Source: Luteimonas wenzhouensis (GTDB lineage Bacteria > Pseudomonadota > Gammaproteobacteria > Xanthomonadales > Xanthomonadaceae). Taken from it: a DNA stretch of 64,000 nucleotides. Position 1 is the first letter of the stretch. The number at the start of each line of letters is the position of its first letter. The notes beneath the pieces are model-generated. The model saw only the letters and a program-made list of their open reading frames with translations, was not told where the DNA came from and ran no database searches. The stretch lies in the NCBI RefSeq assembly GCF_007859305.1, contig NZ_VOHE01000003.1:372001-436000 (forward strand). The letters run 5' to 3'. This document shows positions 10,067 through 21,961 of this stretch, one piece after another. The position numbers were made by a program, and so were the translations under genes.

Positions 10067-10130
10067 CCGCGGGCGCGGCCCGCGTACCGGCCCTCCCCAC
10101 CCCCGCGGGCGGGGGAGGGCAGGATGGAGA

Positions 10131-10157
10131 GCGCGCCCCCAGGCGCGCTTCGTTTTT
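10131..10157 (+). terminator. Intrinsic terminator after infC
   Basis: GCGCGCC (10131-10137) pairs with GGCGCGC (10142-10148) around a 4-base loop, followed by TTCGTTTTT. It lies inside the translation operon, before the rpmI promoter. Confidence 0.7.
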
Positions 10158-10237
10158 CGGGCGCCCCGCCCCGGCCCGCCCCACGCTCCGGCCCCGGCCC
10201 TCCCCGCAAGCGGGGGGAGTCAGCGAAGGCGCATCGA

Positions 10238-10266
10238 TTGCGCCCAAAACCGGCAGCGGGCATAAT
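10238..10266 (+). promoter_or_regulatory. Internal promoter for rpmI-rplT
   Basis: TTGCGC (10238-10243) and CATAAT (10261-10266) are separated by exactly 17 bases, a good sigma-70-type match in very GC-rich DNA. The transcript would begin near 10273, leaving about 150 nt of leader before rpmI. Leaders of this length ahead of rpmI-rplT host L20 autoregulation in other bacteria. I did not resolve such a structure here. Apart from this promoter and the terminator, I see nothing else in 10067-10425. Confidence 0.6.
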
Positions 10267-10425
10267 GGCCGGCCCGGTTCGTCCGGGGACAGGCCGCGAG
10301 GCCTTCGGACCCGCCCCCGGCTCCTTCGGGACCAGTGGCTTGCAAACCGGCCAGGCAGGATGGAAAGCGTGCCGACGATCGGCGCCGCCCGGGCCAGTAC
10401 TCGAAACGACCCCAAGGACATCGCA

Positions 10426-10623
10426 ATGCCCAAGATCAAGACGCATCGGGGCGCGGCCAAGCGCTTCCGGAAGACCGCTTCCGGCAAGTACAAGGCGGGC
10501 CACGCCAACCGCAGCCACATCCTCACCAAGAAGGCGACCAAGCGGAAGCGCAACCTCCGGCAGACGAACCACGTCCGCGCCGAGGACGCAGGCCGTCTGG
10601 ACCGCATGCTGCCGTATCTCTGA
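10426..10623 (+). CDS. rpmI: 50S ribosomal protein L35
   Basis: A 65-residue basic protein with the family opening [14 protein letters not shown] and the ending RMLPYL. The ATG at 10426 has AAGGA about 8 bases upstream; the in-frame extension to 10360 has no family support. It is co-transcribed with rplT 13 bases downstream, as in nearly all bacteria. Confidence 0.97.
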   Translation: MPKIKTHRGAAKRFRKTASGKYKAGHANRSHILTKKATKRKRNLRQTNHVRAEDAGRLDRMLPYL

Positions 10624-10636
10624 GGAGGGCTGAACC

Positions 10637-12239
<1,603 letters not shown>

Positions 12240-12305
12240 GGCAATGGCCGGCGGCGCGGGTCCGGCGCGCCGCCCGCCAGCGACGACTGATCACGGGAAT
12301 CCAGC

Positions 12306-14690
12306 ATGAAGTTCAGCGAGAACTGGCTCCGCCAGCACGTGCCCACCGACGCCGGCCGCGAGCGCCTGGCGGCGGTGTTGACCGCGATCGGCCTGGAGGT
12401 CGAGGACGTGGCCGAACTCGGCCAGGACCTGGACGGCGTGGTGGTGGCGCGCATCCTCTCGGCCGAAAAGCATCCGCAGGCCGACCGGCTGCAGGTCTGC
12501 CGCGTCGACGCCGGCCAGGGCGAGCCACTGCAGATCGTGTGCGGCGCGCCCAACGCCCGCGCCGGGCTGGTGGCGCCGCTGGCGCTGGTGGGCGCGCGTG
12601 TGGGCGACCTCACGATCAAGGCCGCGAAGCTGCGCGGCGTCGAGTCCAACGGCATGCTCTGCTCGGCGAAGGAGCTGGGCATCGACGCCGATGCCTCGGG
12701 CCTGATGGAGCTGCCCGACGACGCCCCCGTGGGCGCGCCGCTGGCCGGATACCTCGGCCTGCCCGACGCCAGCATCGAGATCAAGCTCACCCCGAACCGC
12801 GCCGACTGCTTCAGCGTGCGCGGCATCGCCTACGACGTGGCCGCCGCGCTCGGTGGCACGGTCGCCGACCACGACGCCACGCCGGTGGCCGCGACCGGCA
12901 CGGCCACCCTGCCGATCGAACTCGGCGCCGGGGCCGATGCGCCGCGCTACGTCGGCCGCGTGATCGAGGGCGTGGACGCGCGCGTGCGCACGCCGGTGTG
13001 GATGGCCGAGCGCCTGCGCCGCAGCGGCGTGCGCCCGGTGAGCTTCCTGGTCGACGTTACCCAGTACGTGATGCTCGAACTCGGCCAGCCGATGCACGCC
13101 TTCGATCGCGACCTGCTCAAGGGTCCGGTCGGCGTGCGTCGCGCCCGCGCCGGCGAGCGCCTGGTGCTGCTCGACGGGCGCGAGGTGGAGCTGGACGGCG
13201 AGTTCCTCGCCATCACCGACGCCGACCGCCCGGTGGCGCTGGCCGGCGTGATGGGCGGCATGGATACCCGCGTCACCGACGCCACCCGCAACGTGTTCCT
13301 GGAAGCCGCGCACTTCGCGCCCGCCGCGATCATCGGCCGCAGCCGGCGCCTGGGCATGCATACCGACGCGGCGCACCGCTTCGAGCGCGGCGTCGATCCG
13401 CAGCTGCCGCGCACCGCGATCGAAGTGGCGACCCGCCTGGTCCTGGACATCGCCGGTGGCCGCCCCGGCCCCGTGGTCGAGGCCGCGCTGGAAGAACACC
13501 TCCCGCAGCCACGGCCGATCCTGCTGCGCCGCGCCCGCCTGGCCCGAGTGCTGGGCCTGCAGGTGCCGGACGCCGAGGTCGCGCGGATCCTGCGCGCCCT
13601 GGGCATGGAGGTCGAGGACGTGGCCGGGGGCTGGCGGGTCCTGCCGCCGAGCCGCCGCTTCGACGTGGCGATCGAGGAGGACCTGATCGAGGAGGTCGCC
13701 CGCATCCACGGCTACGATGCCATCCCCACCACGCTGCCGGGCGGCGCGGCCCGCATCGCCGCGCCCAGCGAGACGCGCGTGGCCGAGGACACCCTGCGCG
13801 CGCAGCTGGTGGCGCGCGATTACCACGAGGCGCTGTGCTTCGCCTTCGTCGACGCCCAGCTGCTCGACCACTGGCAGGCCGCGACCGGCAGCGTGCCGCT
13901 GTCCAATCCGCTCAGCGCCGAGCTGGGCGTGATGCGCACCATGCTGCTGCCGGGGCTGGTCTCGGCGCTCGGCCGCAACCTCGCGCGGCAGCAGTCGCGC
14001 GTGCGCCTGTTCGAGCTGGGCAAGGTATTCGCCGCCGCCGGGCCGGGCGAAGCGCCGGTGGAGACGGCGCGCATCGCCGCCGCGATCCACGGCGACGCGC
14101 GCGCCGAGCAGTGGGGCGAACCCGCGCGCGCGGCCGACTTCCACGACCTGCGCGGCGACCTGGACAGCCTGGCCGCCTGCGCGGGTGCCGTGCTCGACTA
14201 CCGCCGCAGCGACGCGCCGCACGGGCATCCCGGCCGCAGCGCCGATGTCTGGCGGGTGGACGGCGGCGAGGCGCGGCTGGGCTGGATCGGGGAACTTCAC
14301 CCGCGCCTGCTGCGCGCGCTGGACCTCGACGGACCGGTGCTGGGCTTCGAGCTGGACCTGGCCCCGCTGTGCCGGCGCGCCATTCCGCGTCCCCAGGCCC
14401 TGTCGCGCTACCCGTCCGTCCGCCGGGACATCGCGTTCGTCGCCCCGGATACGGTGCCCTGGAGTGCCCTGGAGGCCACCATCCGGCGCGCCGGGGGCCC
14501 GCTGCTGTCCGAAGTGCGGCTGTTCGACCGTTATCTCGGAAAGGGGGTCGATCCGGGATTCAGAAGTCTCGCAACCGGCTTGATTCTGCTGGATAAATCC
14601 CGCACTCTCACCGATGGCGACGTGGATCGCGCGGTGGCCGCCATCATGGCCGCGCTGCGGGACGAACACGGCGCCCGGATCAGAAGCTGA
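12306..14690 (+). CDS. pheT: Phenylalanine--tRNA ligase beta subunit
   Basis: A 794-residue partner of PheS. It has an N-terminal tRNA-binding (EMAP-like) domain (residues 40-150, RILSAEKHPQADRLQVCRVD), the B3/B4 editing domain, B5 (IEEDLIEEVARIHGYD) and the C-terminal ferredoxin-fold anticodon-binding domain (LSRYPSVRRDIAFV). Length is normal. It lies 66 bases after pheS and is followed closely by ihfA, as in E. coli. Confidence 0.98.
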   Translation: MKFSENWLRQHVPTDAGRERLAAVLTAIGLEVEDVAELGQDLDGVVVARILSAEKHPQADRLQVCRVDAGQGEPLQIVCGAPNARAGLVAPLALVGARVGDLTIKAAKLRGVESNGMLCSAKELGIDADASGLMELPDDAPVGAPLAGYLGLPDASIEIKLTPNRADCFSVRGIAYDVAAALGGTVADHDATPVAATGTATLPIELGAGADAPRYVGRVIEGVDARVRTPVWMAERLRRSGVRPVSFLVDVTQYVMLELGQPMHAFDRDLLKGPVGVRRARAGERLVLLDGREVELDGEFLAITDADRPVALAGVMGGMDTRVTDATRNVFLEAAHFAPAAIIGRSRRLGMHTDAAHRFERGVDPQLPRTAIEVATRLVLDIAGGRPGPVVEAALEEHLPQPRPILLRRARLARVLGLQVPDAEVARILRALGMEVEDVAGGWRVLPPSRRFDVAIEEDLIEEVARIHGYDAIPTTLPGGAARIAAPSETRVAEDTLRAQLVARDYHEALCFAFVDAQLLDHWQAATGSVPLSNPLSAELGVMRTMLLPGLVSALGRNLARQQSRVRLFELGKVFAAAGPGEAPVETARIAAAIHGDARAEQWGEPARAADFHDLRGDLDSLAACAGAVLDYRRSDAPHGHPGRSADVWRVDGGEARLGWIGELHPRLLRALDLDGPVLGFELDLAPLCRRAIPRPQALSRYPSVRRDIAFVAPDTVPWSALEATIRRAGGPLLSEVRLFDRYLGKGVDPGFRSLATGLILLDKSRTLTDGDVDRAVAAIMAALRDEHGARIRS

Positions 14691-14708
14691 GTTGCCTTGG
14701 GGGACAGC

Positions 14709-15011
14709 GTGGCGTTGACCAAAGCCGAGATGGCCGAGAAGCTCTACGAGGAAGTGGGGCTCAACAAGCGGGAGGCGAAGGAATTCGTGGACGCCTTTTT
14801 CACCGCGCTGCGCGAGGCCCTCGAGGGTGGCCGCCAGGTCAAGCTGTCGGGCTTCGGCAACTTCGACCTGCGGCGCAAGAACGAGCGCCCGGGCCGCAAC
14901 CCCAAGACCGGCGAGGAGATCCCGATCTCCGCCCGCACCGTGGTCACCTTCCGCCCGGGCCAGAAGCTCAAGGAACGGGTGGAAACCTACACGGGACCGG
15001 GCGATGCTTGA
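14709..15011 (+). CDS. ihfA: Integration host factor subunit alpha
   Basis: A 100-residue DNA-bending protein (HU/IHF fold) that acts in recombination, replication and sigma-54 promoter architecture. Family signatures are [27 protein letters not shown] and the DNA-binding arm [35 protein letters not shown] at 14709 with GGGGG 5 bases upstream gives the family length; the TTG at 14697 would add four unsupported residues. Confidence 0.96.
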   Translation: MALTKAEMAEKLYEEVGLNKREAKEFVDAFFTALREALEGGRQVKLSGFGNFDLRRKNERPGRNPKTGEEIPISARTVVTFRPGQKLKERVETYTGPGDA

Positions 15012-15360
15012 CCCCGGCAGTAACCGCGAGCTCCCGCCGATCCCGGCCAAGCGCTACTTCACCATCGGCGAGGTCAGCGAGCTGTGCGACGTCAAGCCGC
15101 ACGTGCTGCGCTACTGGGAGACCGAGTTCCCGAGCCTGAACCCGGTCAAGCGCCGCGGCAACCGCCGCTACTACCAGCGCCATGACGTGCTGATGGTGCG
15201 CCAGATCCGCGGCCTGCTGTACGAGCAGGGCTACACCATCGGCGGCGCCCGGCAGCGGCTGGAGGGCGAGGCCGCGCGGCGCGAGTCCACCTTGAGCAGC
15301 CAGATCGTGCGCCAGGTGCGGATGGAGCTCGAGGAAATCCTGCAGCTGCTCAAACGCTGA
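15004..15360 (+). CDS. MerR-family DNA-binding protein
   Basis: A 118-residue protein with an N-terminal winged helix of MerR type ([30 protein letters not shown]) and a C-terminal helix ending EEILQLLKR. It overlaps ihfA by 8 bases, an arrangement conserved in many gammaproteobacteria. There is no cysteine cluster for metals, so it is not a metal sensor. Its target is unknown. Confidence 0.9.
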   Translation: MLDPGSNRELPPIPAKRYFTIGEVSELCDVKPHVLRYWETEFPSLNPVKRRGNRRYYQRHDVLMVRQIRGLLYEQGYTIGGARQRLEGEAARRESTLSSQIVRQVRMELEEILQLLKR

Positions 15361-15415
15361 GAGGGCGCCGGCCGCGGACCCGTGGCCGATCCGCGCCCGG
15401 CGACGCGCGCCGGGG

Positions 15416-15421
15416 TATAAT
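15416..15421 (+). promoter_or_regulatory. tRNA-Pro promoter -10 element
   Basis: A perfect TATAAT ending 12 bases before the mature tRNA 5' end. No clear -35 is visible in the GC-rich sequence upstream. Confidence 0.6.
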
Positions 15422-15433
15422 GCCCGGCCACAC

Positions 15434-15510
15434 CGGGGTATAGCGCAGCCTGGTAGCGCACTTGTCTGGGGGACAAGTGGTCGTCGGTTCGAATCCGGCT
15501 ACCCCGACCA
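15434..15510 (+). tRNA. tRNA-Pro (GGG anticodon)
   Basis: A 77-nt cloverleaf with encoded CCA. Acceptor CGGGGTA pairs with TACCCCG, and the T-arm GGTTCGAATCC is standard. The anticodon stem CTTGT/ACAAG encloses the loop CTGGGGG, giving anticodon GGG (15468-15470), which reads CCC and CCU proline codons. Confidence 0.97.
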
Positions 15511-15542
15511 ACACGCCGTTCCGGGTCGCGCCCGGAACACGG

Positions 15543-15573
15543 AAAAGCCCCGTGTGCATCCGGGGCTTTTTTC
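15543..15573 (+). terminator. Intrinsic terminator after tRNA-Pro
   Basis: AAAAGCCCCG (15543-15552) pairs with CGGGGCTTTT (15561-15570), followed by more T. Confidence 0.85.
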
Positions 15574-15721
15574 TTGGCCGTTCTGCTGCCCCGGACCGGT
15601 CGTGGCGCGCGCGGGACAGGCTGGCGGCAGGCTGGCCGGATCCGGACCGGCCGTGCGGCGGCAGCCTCCAGCGGACGATGCGCCGGGTGGAAATTCCGTC
15701 GCAGGCCGTTTGCGTCGCGGC

Positions 15722-16471
15722 TCAGCGGCCGGCGGCCGCGCGGGCGCCCCGCCGCTTGCCGCGTTGCGCCACGTCCCGGCTCCGGGCGAACTCGGGGAAC
15801 ACCTCTTCGAGCGCAAGCGTCTCCGGGAGGATGTAGAACACGCCGCCACGCTCGAAGGCGGGAGTCACGACGTGCTCGTAGAACCCCGGCGAAACGTTGA
15901 TGCAGCCGTGGGTGACGCGGTTGTCCTCGGGTGTCGGCGAGGCGAGGCGTTCCGGCCGCCTCTCGGCGGGTACTCCGGTCGCCGTCGGATGCATCGAGAC
16001 CGCGGAATCGTAGTCGACCCACAGTACGCGGCCGGCGTCGATCGACGGACCGAATCCGCCGATGAAGCGGCCCGCCGGCGTGGTGCGATCGCGGCCGGGG
16101 ATCTCGCGCAGCGCGAGTCCGGCGATGCCCGGCGCGGTGTGGTCGCCGATCGCCGAACCGAACAGTCCGGGAGCCGCGCCACGGAGCCGCCCGTCGCCCC
16201 CGAACACCAGGACCTGGGCGGCCTGCTTGTCCATGATGGCGAACGGATACCCCTGGTTGTCGCCGGTGGCGACGATCCAGCCGGCGAGTTCGATGACCGT
16301 GTCGGAGACTTCCTGGCCAGGCGGGAGCTCGTCGACCGCGGGGGTGGGCTGGGCTGCGACGGTTCCGGCGCCAGCCACGGCCAGGCATGTCACTGCGACT
16401 GCGTGCAGCAGCGCGCCACGGAACGCGCGGTAGGCAGGAAGCATGCGTGTTCGGATGGGGAGGTTCCTCAT
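15722..16471 (-). CDS. L,D-transpeptidase (YkuD family), secreted
   Basis: A 249-residue exported protein. A basic N-terminus and hydrophobic segment end at VAAQPTPAVDE, suggesting a Sec signal peptide. The catalytic motif is VTHGCINVS with the nucleophilic Cys. This family forms L,D-crosslinks in peptidoglycan or attaches lipoproteins to it. The start could be 16471 (MRNLPIRTRM) or 16444 (MLPAYRAF); neither has a convincing Shine-Dalgarno. An alanine-zipper lipoprotein gene lies just upstream on the same strand, but that protein lacks the terminal Lys used for peptidoglycan attachment. Confidence 0.85.
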   Translation of the reverse strand: MRNLPIRTRMLPAYRAFRGALLHAVAVTCLAVAGAGTVAAQPTPAVDELPPGQEVSDTVIELAGWIVATGDNQGYPFAIMDKQAAQVLVFGGDGRLRGAAPGLFGSAIGDHTAPGIAGLALREIPGRDRTTPAGRFIGGFGPSIDAGRVLWVDYDSAVSMHPTATGVPAERRPERLASPTPEDNRVTHGCINVSPGFYEHVVTPAFERGGVFYILPETLALEEVFPEFARSRDVAQRGKRRGARAAAGR

Positions 16472-16556
16472 TCAACGGGGCGGACGATGTCCAAGGACCG
16501 GTGGCCGGGGTGGCCACCGGTCCAGTTGGACCGACGTCGCGGACTGCGCCGGACGA

Positions 16557-16823
16557 TCAGCCGCGCGGCGCGCGGCGCGGAGCCGCTTCGAGCTGCTGGA
16601 CGCGGCTCTCGATCTGGTCGAGCCGCTGGTTGGCCTGCTGCGCCGACTGGTTGGCCGATTCGGCGCTCTGCGCGGCGCTCTGCACCCGCGAGTCGAGCTG
16701 GTCGAGGCGCGAGTTGATCGTCGCGAACTCGTCGGCGTAGGTCGCACAGCCGGACAGGCCGGCGGCGGCAACGATCGCCACGCCGAGCACGCTTGCCTTG
16801 AGGTGTCGCTTGCTTACGGACAT
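16557..16823 (-). CDS. Alanine-zipper outer-membrane lipoprotein (Lpp/OprI-like)
   Basis: An 88-residue lipoprotein. The signal peptide ends with lipobox LSGC (Cys near residue 26), and the mature part is one heptad coiled coil rich in Ala, Gln and Asn (RLDQLDSRVQSAAQSAESANQSAQQANQRL). The ATG at 16823 has AGGAG 7-8 bases upstream, and a TATATT -10 (16854-16859, minus strand) lies above that. It resembles the major outer-membrane lipoproteins Lpp and OprI, but it ends PRRAPRG rather than Lys, so covalent attachment to peptidoglycan is unlikely. Confidence 0.85.
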   Translation of the reverse strand: MSVSKRHLKASVLGVAIVAAAGLSGCATYADEFATINSRLDQLDSRVQSAAQSAESANQSAQQANQRLDQIESRVQQLEAAPRRAPRG

Positions 16824-17092
16824 TTCGGATGCTCCTTCGTCAGGGACGGGGCGAATATAGCGGGGATTGCGTCGCGCGGCCCCGGCGCGACTCAAGGGTC
16901 CGTTGGAGTACGTGTTGGGATTGTGAAGGAGATGTGAAAGCCCGCGTCCCGGCAGGTCCAGCGCATCGCGCGGAGGGGACTGCGTCGCGACCGGGTCGCG
17001 GAACAGGCCCTCGGGCGTGATGGCGCCACAGGGCGACACGCCGTCACCCGGGAGGGCCGCCGCCGGCGTCCGCGATGCCCGATACTTGGGCC

Positions 17093-17563
17093 ATGGCGGA
17101 CTCCGCGCGCCACTGGATCGATGCCCTCGGGCTGGAACCGCACCCCGAGGGCGGGCATTACCGTCGCATCCATGCCTCGGCGACCGAGGTCGTCGTACGC
17201 GGGCTGCGGCGGCCGGCGATGACGGCGATCCGCTACCTGCTCGAGGCCGGCACGCGCAGTGCGTGGCATCGCGTCGACGCCGACGAGTCCTGGCACTGGG
17301 ATGCAGGGGGCGCGCTGGAACTGCTGCTGCACCGCGAAGGCAGCGACGCGGTCGATGTCCACGTGCTGGGGCCGGCGGCAGCGGGATACGCGACCACGCA
17401 CATCGTCCCTGCCGGGCTCTGGCAGTCCGCGCGCGCCCTCGATCGCCATGCGCTGGTCACGTGCGTGGTCGCCCCCGGCTTCGTCTGGGAGGGCTTCGAG
17501 CTGCTCCCGCAGGAGTCGGCGCTGGCCGCGGACCTGTCGCGCCTGGGGGCGCTGCAGCGTTGA
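17093..17563 (+). CDS. Cupin-fold protein (DUF985 family)
   Basis: About 156 residues. The opening SARHWIDALGLEPHPEGGHYRRI, the block TAIRYLLEAGTRSAWHRVDADESWHWDAG and VAPGFVWEGFELL match the DUF985 cupins (YML079w-like), small beta-barrel proteins of unknown substrate. His residues in AWHRV and SWHWD could bind a metal. I chose the ATG at 17093 by family alignment; an ATG at 17075 adds six residues. Neither has a clear ribosome site. It is convergent with the diguanylate cyclase gene. Confidence 0.8.
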   Translation: MADSARHWIDALGLEPHPEGGHYRRIHASATEVVVRGLRRPAMTAIRYLLEAGTRSAWHRVDADESWHWDAGGALELLLHREGSDAVDVHVLGPAAAGYATTHIVPAGLWQSARALDRHALVTCVVAPGFVWEGFELLPQESALAADLSRLGALQR

Positions 17564-17621
17564 CCGTGCCGGCCCGCCGCCTGTCTCCCGCGTCGCGACG
17601 CCGGCGAGAACGCCTGGGCGC

Positions 17622-18689
17622 TCAGGCGCCGATCCGGTCGCGGCCGGCGTCCTTGGCCCGGTACAGGGCGACGTCCGCCTCGTCGATCCACTGCTCGACC
17701 GTCGCGTGCGTCGCGCGCGCCGGGGCGATGCCGATGCTGGCGGTCAGGCGCGCGCCGGGCAGGGCGGCGACGCCAGCCTGCCGGATCGCCTCGAGCAGCG
17801 ACTCCGCCAGCGCGCGCGCCTGGGCCGGCGTGGTCCCCGGCAGCACCAGCCCGAATTCGTCGCCCCCGTAGCGGCCGGCCTCGCCGGCCTCGCCGACGGT
17901 GGCGCGGATCGCCGCGGCCACGGTGCGCAGCACCTCGTCGCCCTGCGAATGGCCGTGGCGGTCGTTGGCCACCTTGAAGTGGTCGATGTCGAGCAGCAAC
18001 AAGGTCATCGGCACGCCTTCCTCGCGATGCTGGCGCAGGGCGCGGTCGGCGAGCTTGAGCCAGTGGCGGCGCACGTGCAGCCCGGTCAGCGAATCGGTGC
18101 GGCTGAGTTCGTCCAGTTGCCGGTTCTTCTCGCGGATCTGCTGCCCCATGTGGCTGACGGCCAGGGCCACGCCGATCGTGTGGATGGTGAGCACCGGCAG
18201 CGAGAACAGCAGCTCGGTCATGCTGGTCTCCAGCCGGACCGCGAAGCCGGTCGCGAGCGCGCCGCACAGCAGGCCGGAGGCGAACGCCGGCAGCGACCAC
18301 AGCCACAGGCGCGGGATCCCGGTGCTGATCTTGTCCACCGTCACCAGGGTGAACAGCAGCACCGAAGGCAGCAGGTTGAACTGCATCATCGCCACCCAGA
18401 ACCCGGCCTGGGCCGAATCCAGCAACAGGTTGCGGCGTTCGGCGCGGTAGGGCGACGCGCTGCGCCGCGCGACCTGCAGCGCCAGGTGCGGCCAGAGCAG
18501 GGCGGTGAAGGCCAGCAGGCCCCAGGTCGGCGGGTTCGCGCCGTTCTCGAGCAGCACCGCGCCGATGCACAGGCCGCCAAGACCCATGCCCAGCAGGCGG
18601 AAGCGGTAGGTCAGCCACGGAAGGCGATCCGCCCCGCGGGGCACCGCATGGCCGCGGCCGGTGGCCGCAGCTGTCGCCTTCGCACTCAT
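17622..18689 (-). CDS. MASE2-domain diguanylate cyclase (GGDEF)
   Basis: A 355-residue inner-membrane enzyme predicted to make cyclic di-GMP. The N-terminal half has several hydrophobic segments of the MASE2 type (YRFRLLGMGLGGLCIGAVLLE). The GGDEF domain follows with LTGLHVRRHWL, LLLLDIDHFKVANDRHGHSQGDEVL and the active motif RYGGDEFGLVLPG. No RxxD inhibitory site is visible before GGDEF (GEAGEAGRYGGDEF), so product inhibition may be absent. The ATG at 18689 opens the real domain; the frame continues far upstream only as a shadow of dxs. It lies 86 bases downstream of dxs on the same strand. Confidence 0.92.
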   Translation of the reverse strand: MSAKATAAATGRGHAVPRGADRLPWLTYRFRLLGMGLGGLCIGAVLLENGANPPTWGLLAFTALLWPHLALQVARRSASPYRAERRNLLLDSAQAGFWVAMMQFNLLPSVLLFTLVTVDKISTGIPRLWLWSLPAFASGLLCGALATGFAVRLETSMTELLFSLPVLTIHTIGVALAVSHMGQQIREKNRQLDELSRTDSLTGLHVRRHWLKLADRALRQHREEGVPMTLLLLDIDHFKVANDRHGHSQGDEVLRTVAAAIRATVGEAGEAGRYGGDEFGLVLPGTTPAQARALAESLLEAIRQAGVAALPGARLTASIGIAPARATHATVEQWIDEADVALYRAKDAGRDRIGA

Positions 18690-18775
18690 CGACTCCCCCC
18701 GTGCCAGATGTCCCGCAACGCCCGGGCCCGGTGTCGCCGGCCCCGCGATCCCACGGCGTCCCTGCCTTCCGTCCT

Positions 18776-20689
18776 TCAGCCCGATGCGCTGAGCAGCGTG
18801 CGCTGGTCTTCCTGTCCGGGCCAGCGCCGCAGGATCGCGGCACGGATGCCGGCTGCGTCCAGCCCGGCCTCGGCCAGCAGCGCCTCGCGGCTGGCGTGGT
18901 GCTGGAACGCGTCCGGCAGCCCGAGCTGCAGGACCGGAAGCAGCACGCCTTCGGCGTGCAGCAGTTCGAGCACGCCCGACCCCGCGCCGCCCATCACCAC
19001 GTTGTCCTCGAGGGTGACGAAGCCCTGGTGGGACTGCGCGAGCTCGAGCAGCAGCGCGCGGTCGAGCGGCTTGACGAAGCGCATGTTGACCACGGTCAGG
19101 CCCAGTTCGGCGCCGACCTGCTCGGCCGCCGGCACCAGGGCGCCGAAGGCCAGCAGGGCGAGGCGGGAGCCGTGGCGCCGGACCTCGGCCTTGCCGATCG
19201 GCAGCGAGTCCAGCGCGTCGCCCGCGGCGACGCCGGGGCCGGTGCCGCGCGGATAGCGCACCGCGGCCGGTCCTTCGTGCCGGAAGCCGGTGCTCAGCAT
19301 CTGCCGGCACTCGCGTTCGTCCGCTGGCGCCATGACCACCATGTTCGGCACGCAGCGCAGGTAGCTCAGGTCGAGGTTGCCGGCGTGGGTGGCACCGTCC
19401 GGGCCGACCACGCCGCCACGGTCGATCGCGAACAGCACGTCGAGGTCCTGGATCGCCACGTCGTGCACGAGCTGGTCGTAGCCGCGCTGCAGGAAGGTCG
19501 AATAGATCGCGACGACGGGCTTGGCGCCTTCGCACGCCATGCCCGCGGCCAGGGTCACCGCGTGCTGCTCGGCGATCGCGACGTCGAAGTAGCGTTCGGG
19601 GTATTCCCTGGAGAAGCGCACCAGGCCCGAACCCTCGCGCATCGCGGGGGTGATGCCCATCAGCCGCGGGTCGGCCGCGGCCATGTCGCACAGCCAGTCG
19701 CTGAACACGTCGGTGTAGGTCGGGCGCGACGGCCCGGCCTTGGGCACCACGCCGCGCGAGGGATCGAACGGGGTGACCGCGTGGTAGCCGATCTGGTCGC
19801 CCTCGGCCCGTTCGTAGCCCTTGCCCTTGGTGGTGATCACGTGCAGCAGCTGCGGACCTTTGAGGCCCTTGAGCGTGCGCAGGGTGTCGACCAGCGCCTT
19901 GACGTTGTGGCCGTCGATCGGGCCGGTGTAGTGGAAGCCCATTTCCTCGAACAGGGTGGAGGGCACGAACATGCCCTTCCAGTGCTCCTCCCAGCGCCGC
20001 ACGAAGCGCGCAGGCGGCTTGTTCTTGTCGCCCAGCAGCCTCTTGCCGCCCTCGCGCAGGCGGTTGAGCGTGGCGCTGCCGGTCATCCGGCCGAGCATCC
20101 GGGTGAGCCCGCCGACCGCCTCGCTGATCGACATGCGGTTGTCGTTGAGGATCACCAGCAGGTCCGGCTCGGGATCCATGCCGCCGGCGTGGTTGAGGGC
20201 CTCGTAGGCCATGCCGGCGGTCATCGCGCCGTCGCCGATTACCGCGACGACCTTGCGCGCGGGCGCGCCCTGGGCGCGCGCGTTGGCCACCGCCATGCCC
20301 AGCGCGGCCGAGATCGAGGTGCTCGAGTGGCCGACACCGAAGGTGTCGTACGGGCTTTCCTCGCGCTTGGGGAACGGCGCCACGCCGCCGGCCTGCTTGA
20401 CCGTGTGGATCGTGTCGCGGCGGCCGGTGAGGATCTTGTGCGGATAGCACTGGTGGCCGACGTCCCAGACGATGCGGTCCTCGGGCGTGTCGAAGATCCA
20501 GTGCAGCACGGTGGTCAGTTCGACCACCCCCAGCCCCGCGCCGAAGTGGCCGCCGGACTTGCCGACGGACTCGATCAGGTAGGCGCGCAGTTCGTCGGCG
20601 ACGGCCGGCAGCTCGGCTTCGTCGAAACGGCGCAGGTCGGCCGGGCTGTCGATGCGCGCGAGGCGCGGATAGCGCGTGGAATCGATCAT
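18776..20689 (-). CDS. dxs: 1-deoxy-D-xylulose-5-phosphate synthase
   Basis: A 637-residue thiamine diphosphate enzyme and first step of the MEP isoprenoid pathway (pyruvate plus glyceraldehyde 3-phosphate). It shows [18 protein letters not shown], the diphosphate-binding [20 protein letters not shown], the catalytic Glu region [16 protein letters not shown] and the C-terminal [12 protein letters not shown]. Length is normal. The ATG at 20689 matches family N-termini. Confidence 0.98.
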   Translation of the reverse strand: MIDSTRYPRLARIDSPADLRRFDEAELPAVADELRAYLIESVGKSGGHFGAGLGVVELTTVLHWIFDTPEDRIVWDVGHQCYPHKILTGRRDTIHTVKQAGGVAPFPKREESPYDTFGVGHSSTSISAALGMAVANARAQGAPARKVVAVIGDGAMTAGMAYEALNHAGGMDPEPDLLVILNDNRMSISEAVGGLTRMLGRMTGSATLNRLREGGKRLLGDKNKPPARFVRRWEEHWKGMFVPSTLFEEMGFHYTGPIDGHNVKALVDTLRTLKGLKGPQLLHVITTKGKGYERAEGDQIGYHAVTPFDPSRGVVPKAGPSRPTYTDVFSDWLCDMAAADPRLMGITPAMREGSGLVRFSREYPERYFDVAIAEQHAVTLAAGMACEGAKPVVAIYSTFLQRGYDQLVHDVAIQDLDVLFAIDRGGVVGPDGATHAGNLDLSYLRCVPNMVVMAPADERECRQMLSTGFRHEGPAAVRYPRGTGPGVAAGDALDSLPIGKAEVRRHGSRLALLAFGALVPAAEQVGAELGLTVVNMRFVKPLDRALLLELAQSHQGFVTLEDNVVMGGAGSGVLELLHAEGVLLPVLQLGLPDAFQHHASREALLAEAGLDAAGIRAAILRRWPGQEDQRTLLSASG

Positions 20690-20748
20690 CCGCGCATTGT
20701 AGATCCTGCGCGGTGCAAGCGCCGCGCAGAAGCCCGTTCAGCGAACCG

Positions 20749-21873
<1,125 letters not shown>

Positions 21874-21961
21874 GCTGGAGCTTCGTTCAGGAAGGTAGCG
21901 GGAGTGTAAACCAGCGCCGCGCGAAAGGGCCGGTACCCCGGGCAGCGCCGCCGCCGACCGT

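Noticed and set aside
15722..16823. L,D-transpeptidase anchoring the neighbouring lipoprotein to peptidoglycan
   Set aside because: The lipoprotein ends in Arg-Gly with no C-terminal Lys, the residue used in Lpp attachment.
16928..17020. Small Arg-rich ORF after GAAGGAGATGTG
   Set aside because: The ATG next to the ribosome-like site is followed at once by TGA, and the GTG frame gives a 28-residue low-complexity peptide.
17622..20450. A long frame suggesting a fusion of a dxs-region polypeptide with the diguanylate cyclase
   Set aside because: The upstream part is the wrong-frame shadow of dxs, rich in Arg/Pro/Ala, and the cyclase has its own start at 18689.
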